Assembly: GCA_903907615.1 (NCBI GenBank)
Contig: CAIVOR010000132.1
Coordinates: forward strand, 1 to 14,127
Source of the DNA: an uncultured Microbacteriaceae bacterium
Lineage (GTDB): Bacteria; Actinomycetota; Actinomycetes; Actinomycetales; Microbacteriaceae
DNA: 14,127 nucleotides
Reading direction: 5' to 3'
Below, one piece after another: positions 12,703-14,127 of this stretch (position 1 is its first letter; the number at the start of each line of letters is the position of its first letter). The translations under genes were made by a program, and so were the position numbers. Below the pieces are notes generated by a model that had not been told where the DNA came from, did not search any database, and was given only the letters and a program-made list of their open reading frames with translations.

Positions 12703-13371
12703 GGCGCGCCGAGCCTGGATGCGCACCCATATTCGGCACACGAGCACGGCCAGGTAAGCAAACAACGTCATCAGTCCGGCGATGCCCACGATGTAGGCGA
12801 CCACGCCACCCCAACCCAGCGAGCCGCTGGGGTCGAGGAACGGATAGGGCCACCATCCTGTGGCGAGGCCACGAACTATCGAAAAGGCCACCCAAGCCAG
12901 CGGGAAGATCAGCGCCCACCACAGGGCGCGCAACCGCAGGGGGAATCGGCCAATCGACAGGACCCAGTCGAGGACCAAAAGAATCGGGGCTGCCACGTGA
13001 AGAAGCTCGTTGGGCCATACCGGCCAGTCATATCCCGCATCCGGGCCCGTGAGCGGCAACCCGCGCAACATGAAGTTGTAGACCAGCGCGGTCACGATCG
13101 CGTAGGGAACTGCAATCATGCGCATGATGGTCAATAGGCGAGTATCGCGCTCAGTACGCAGCGAAACGATACCGGCAGCAATAAGGATGACCACGAACAT
13201 CATGGCTGTCTGAATCGTGAAGAACGCAAAGTATTCGCCCGGTCGGAAGAGGTTGTGCGCGATGCGGTCGCCTACCTGAGTGGCGACCGCCGCAAAAATT
13301 CCGATGGCCAAAACGATGCGTGCAACGCCGACAACGCGGCGAGTAGTCAGTGCCCAGGGTGCAAGTTTCAT
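12700..13371 (-). CDS. Pr6Pr family membrane protein
   Basis: A 223-aa integral membrane protein with six predicted helices at about 12-31, 48-70, 82-102, 122-140, 149-168 and 190-214. Family signatures are EYFAFFTIQTAMM (46-58), LVYNFMLRG (97-104), WPNELLHVAAPILLVLDWVL (119-138) and GWWPYPFLDP (172-181). The conserved His in ELLH (about 125) and Asp in VLDW (about 135) are the polar residues expected within the membrane. The family is widespread in Actinobacteria and its function is unknown. No Shine-Dalgarno precedes ATG 13371, but TAGAGT-N6-ATG suggests a leaderless transcript. It is the first gene of the minus-strand series and is divergent from the small DUF5652-like gene across 57 bp. 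Confidence 0.85.
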   Translation of the reverse strand: MKLAPWALTTRRVVGVARIVLAIGIFAAVATQVGDRIAHNLFRPGEYFAFFTIQTAMMFVVILIAAGIVSLRTERDTRLLTIMRMIAVPYAIVTALVYNFMLRGLPLTGPDAGYDWPVWPNELLHVAAPILLVLDWVLSIGRFPLRLRALWWALIFPLAWVAFSIVRGLATGWWPYPFLDPSGSLGWGGVVAYIVGIAGLMTLFAYLAVLVCRIWVRIQARRA

Positions 13372-13377
13372 GAGGAG

Positions 13378-13383
13378 ACTCTA
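13378..13383 (-). promoter_or_regulatory. Candidate leaderless -10 box for the Pr6Pr gene
   Basis: On the minus strand TAGAGT is followed by six bases (CTCCTC) and ATG 13371. The leader is pyrimidine-rich and cannot serve as a Shine-Dalgarno, which strengthens the leaderless reading. The hexamer lies in the 57-bp gap shared with the divergent small gene. Confidence 0.42.
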
Positions 13384-13428
13384 TGTTCTCGCAACCCATT
13401 CTGGCTAGGGGTGTGCGAAACTTGGAGC

Positions 13429-13665
13429 ATGACGACAACGAGCATTGACAGCATGTGGGGGATGCCCACGTGGGCTATCTGGACAATCGTAATTTTGGGT
13501 GTGTGGAGCGCCATCTGGAAGGCCCTGGCCCTTTACCGCGCCGGAACCCGACACAGCAAGGTGTGGTTCGTGGTGCTCTTCGTGGTGAACACGGTCGGTA
13601 TCCTCGAAATCTTTTACCTGTTCTACTTCTCCAAGCTCACGGGCGTGGCCAAGAAGAACTCTTAG
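13429..13665 (+). CDS. Small DUF5652-like membrane protein
   Basis: A 78-aa protein with two hydrophobic helices, about 14-34 and 46-68. The pattern I..VWSAIWKALALYRAG followed by KVWFVVLFVVNTVGILEIFYLFYFSK (a basic residue, WFVVLF, then NTxGILEI.YLF.F) matches the DUF5652 pattern, whose function is unknown. The C-terminus is basic (VAKKNS). Start at ATG 13429: the frame upstream has no membrane-protein character, and GGAG precedes the ATG, although only one base away. Internal ATGs at codons 9 and 12 are possible alternative starts. It is transcribed away from the Pr6Pr gene and converges on the metal-transporter gene. Confidence 0.8.
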   Translation: MTTTSIDSMWGMPTWAIWTIVILGVWSAIWKALALYRAGTRHSKVWFVVLFVVNTVGILEIFYLFYFSKLTGVAKKNS

Positions 13666-13707
13666 TCTCCTTCGCTCGACACATCGCAGAATTGCGGGTT
13701 CACGGAG

Positions 13708-14127
13708 CTAAGGGGCCAGCAACCACAGCACCGGGAGCCCCGCCATGGCCAGCGTGGCCAGAGCGACAAGGCCTTGTGACCACCATCGGCTTGCCCAACG
13801 CCCCATCAACTTCTTGTCTCGGGCAAGCCACCAGATCACAGCCATGAGAAACGGTGCCGTGAGACCGTTGATGATCGCAGCGACGATCAGAAATTGGATG
13901 GCGTCGACGCCGCCTAAATTCAGCGAGAGCCCGACCAGAATCGACAGCAAGATCACCGCGTAGAACGCACGGGCCTGGTTGGGCTTTTTCTCGAGGCTTT
14001 CTCGCCAGCCAAACGTTTCCGCCATGGCGTACGAGGTGGCTCCCGCGAGCACCGGCACGGTCAGGAGTCCGGTACCCAGGATTCCAAGCAGAAAGAGCAG
14101 CGACGCAAACGGTCCCGCGATGGGCTC
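13708..14127 (-). CDS. Nramp family divalent metal transporter, C-terminal part (cut by window edge)
   Basis: The frame is open to the last base of the window, so the 139 visible residues are the C-terminal third of a protein normally above 400 aa. The first residues, EPIAGPFASLLFLLGI-LGTGLLTVPVLAG, precede a GTG at 14058 in the same frame and match the family, so that GTG is not the start. Next come SYAMAETFGWRESLEKKPNQARAFY, a hydrophobic helix ending NLGGVDAI, then IINGLTAPFLMAVIWWLA, all typical of the last core helices of Nramp Mn2+/Fe2+:H+ symporters. A Lys/Arg-rich loop and a final helix (about VALATLAMAGLPVLWLLAP) close it. The metal-binding DPGN and MPH motifs would be upstream, outside the window, so metal specificity cannot be judged. 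It converges on the small membrane-protein gene with a 42-bp gap. Confidence 0.87.
   Translation of the reverse strand, partial: EPIAGPFASLLFLLGILGTGLLTVPVLAGATSYAMAETFGWRESLEKKPNQARAFYAVILLSILVGLSLNLGGVDAIQFLIVAAIINGLTAPFLMAVIWWLARDKKLMGRWASRWWSQGLVALATLAMAGLPVLWLLAP

Noticed and set aside
13666..13707. Possible terminator between the convergent small membrane-protein gene and the Nramp gene
   Set aside because: No stable hairpin followed by a T-run was found in these 42 bases on either strand.

Overview
This is a mostly high-GC bacterial window, very probably from an actinobacterium of the Microbacteriaceae/Micrococcales. The pointers are GC-rich codon third positions, GTG starts, apparently leaderless promoters (TANNNT 6-7 nt before a start codon), a CGATACGC...CGCTACTCAACCA repeat I recall from Microbacteriaceae intergenic regions, and an actinobacterial-style transport locus (YWSxW lipoprotein, fused ECF energizing module, ECF substrate-binding subunit). 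Genus is not assigned.

Region 1 (1-1278): the end of a CoA-transferase alpha subunit and a complete beta subunit (SCOT type, scoA/scoB), overlapping by ATGA. Base composition is clearly lower in GC than the rest, suggesting a different origin. Region 2 (1279-1636): about 360 bp with no convincing gene. It holds a pair of near-identical 16-bp direct repeats with a palindromic core and a possible antisense coding remnant.

Region 3 (1637-4933): a three-gene plus-strand operon: an exported lipoprotein with a DUF4430/transcobalamin-C-like end, one polypeptide that fuses EcfT to two ABC ATPase domains (the second unusually compact), and an ECF S component. The best substrate guess is cobalamin or a related cobamide. 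The operon ends at a tandem REP-like repeat and faces, tail to tail, the cobalamin-dependent methionine synthase gene metH.

Region 4 (5014-13371): six minus-strand genes packed head to tail, read from the right: a Pr6Pr-family membrane protein, an aldo/keto reductase, a dienelactone-hydrolase-family hydrolase, a short-chain dehydrogenase, a DUF2252 protein and metH. Four of the six have a TANNNT hexamer 6-7 nt before their start, and in two the hexamer begins with the TAG stop codon of the upstream gene.

Region 5 (13372-14127): a divergent small two-helix membrane protein (DUF5652-like) and the C-terminal part of an Nramp-family metal transporter on the minus strand, cut by the window edge.

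The most interesting unit is the lipoprotein / fused EcfT-A-A' / S-component operon converging on metH, which looks like a compact vitamin-uptake system beside a likely user of the vitamin. That substrate link is inference.
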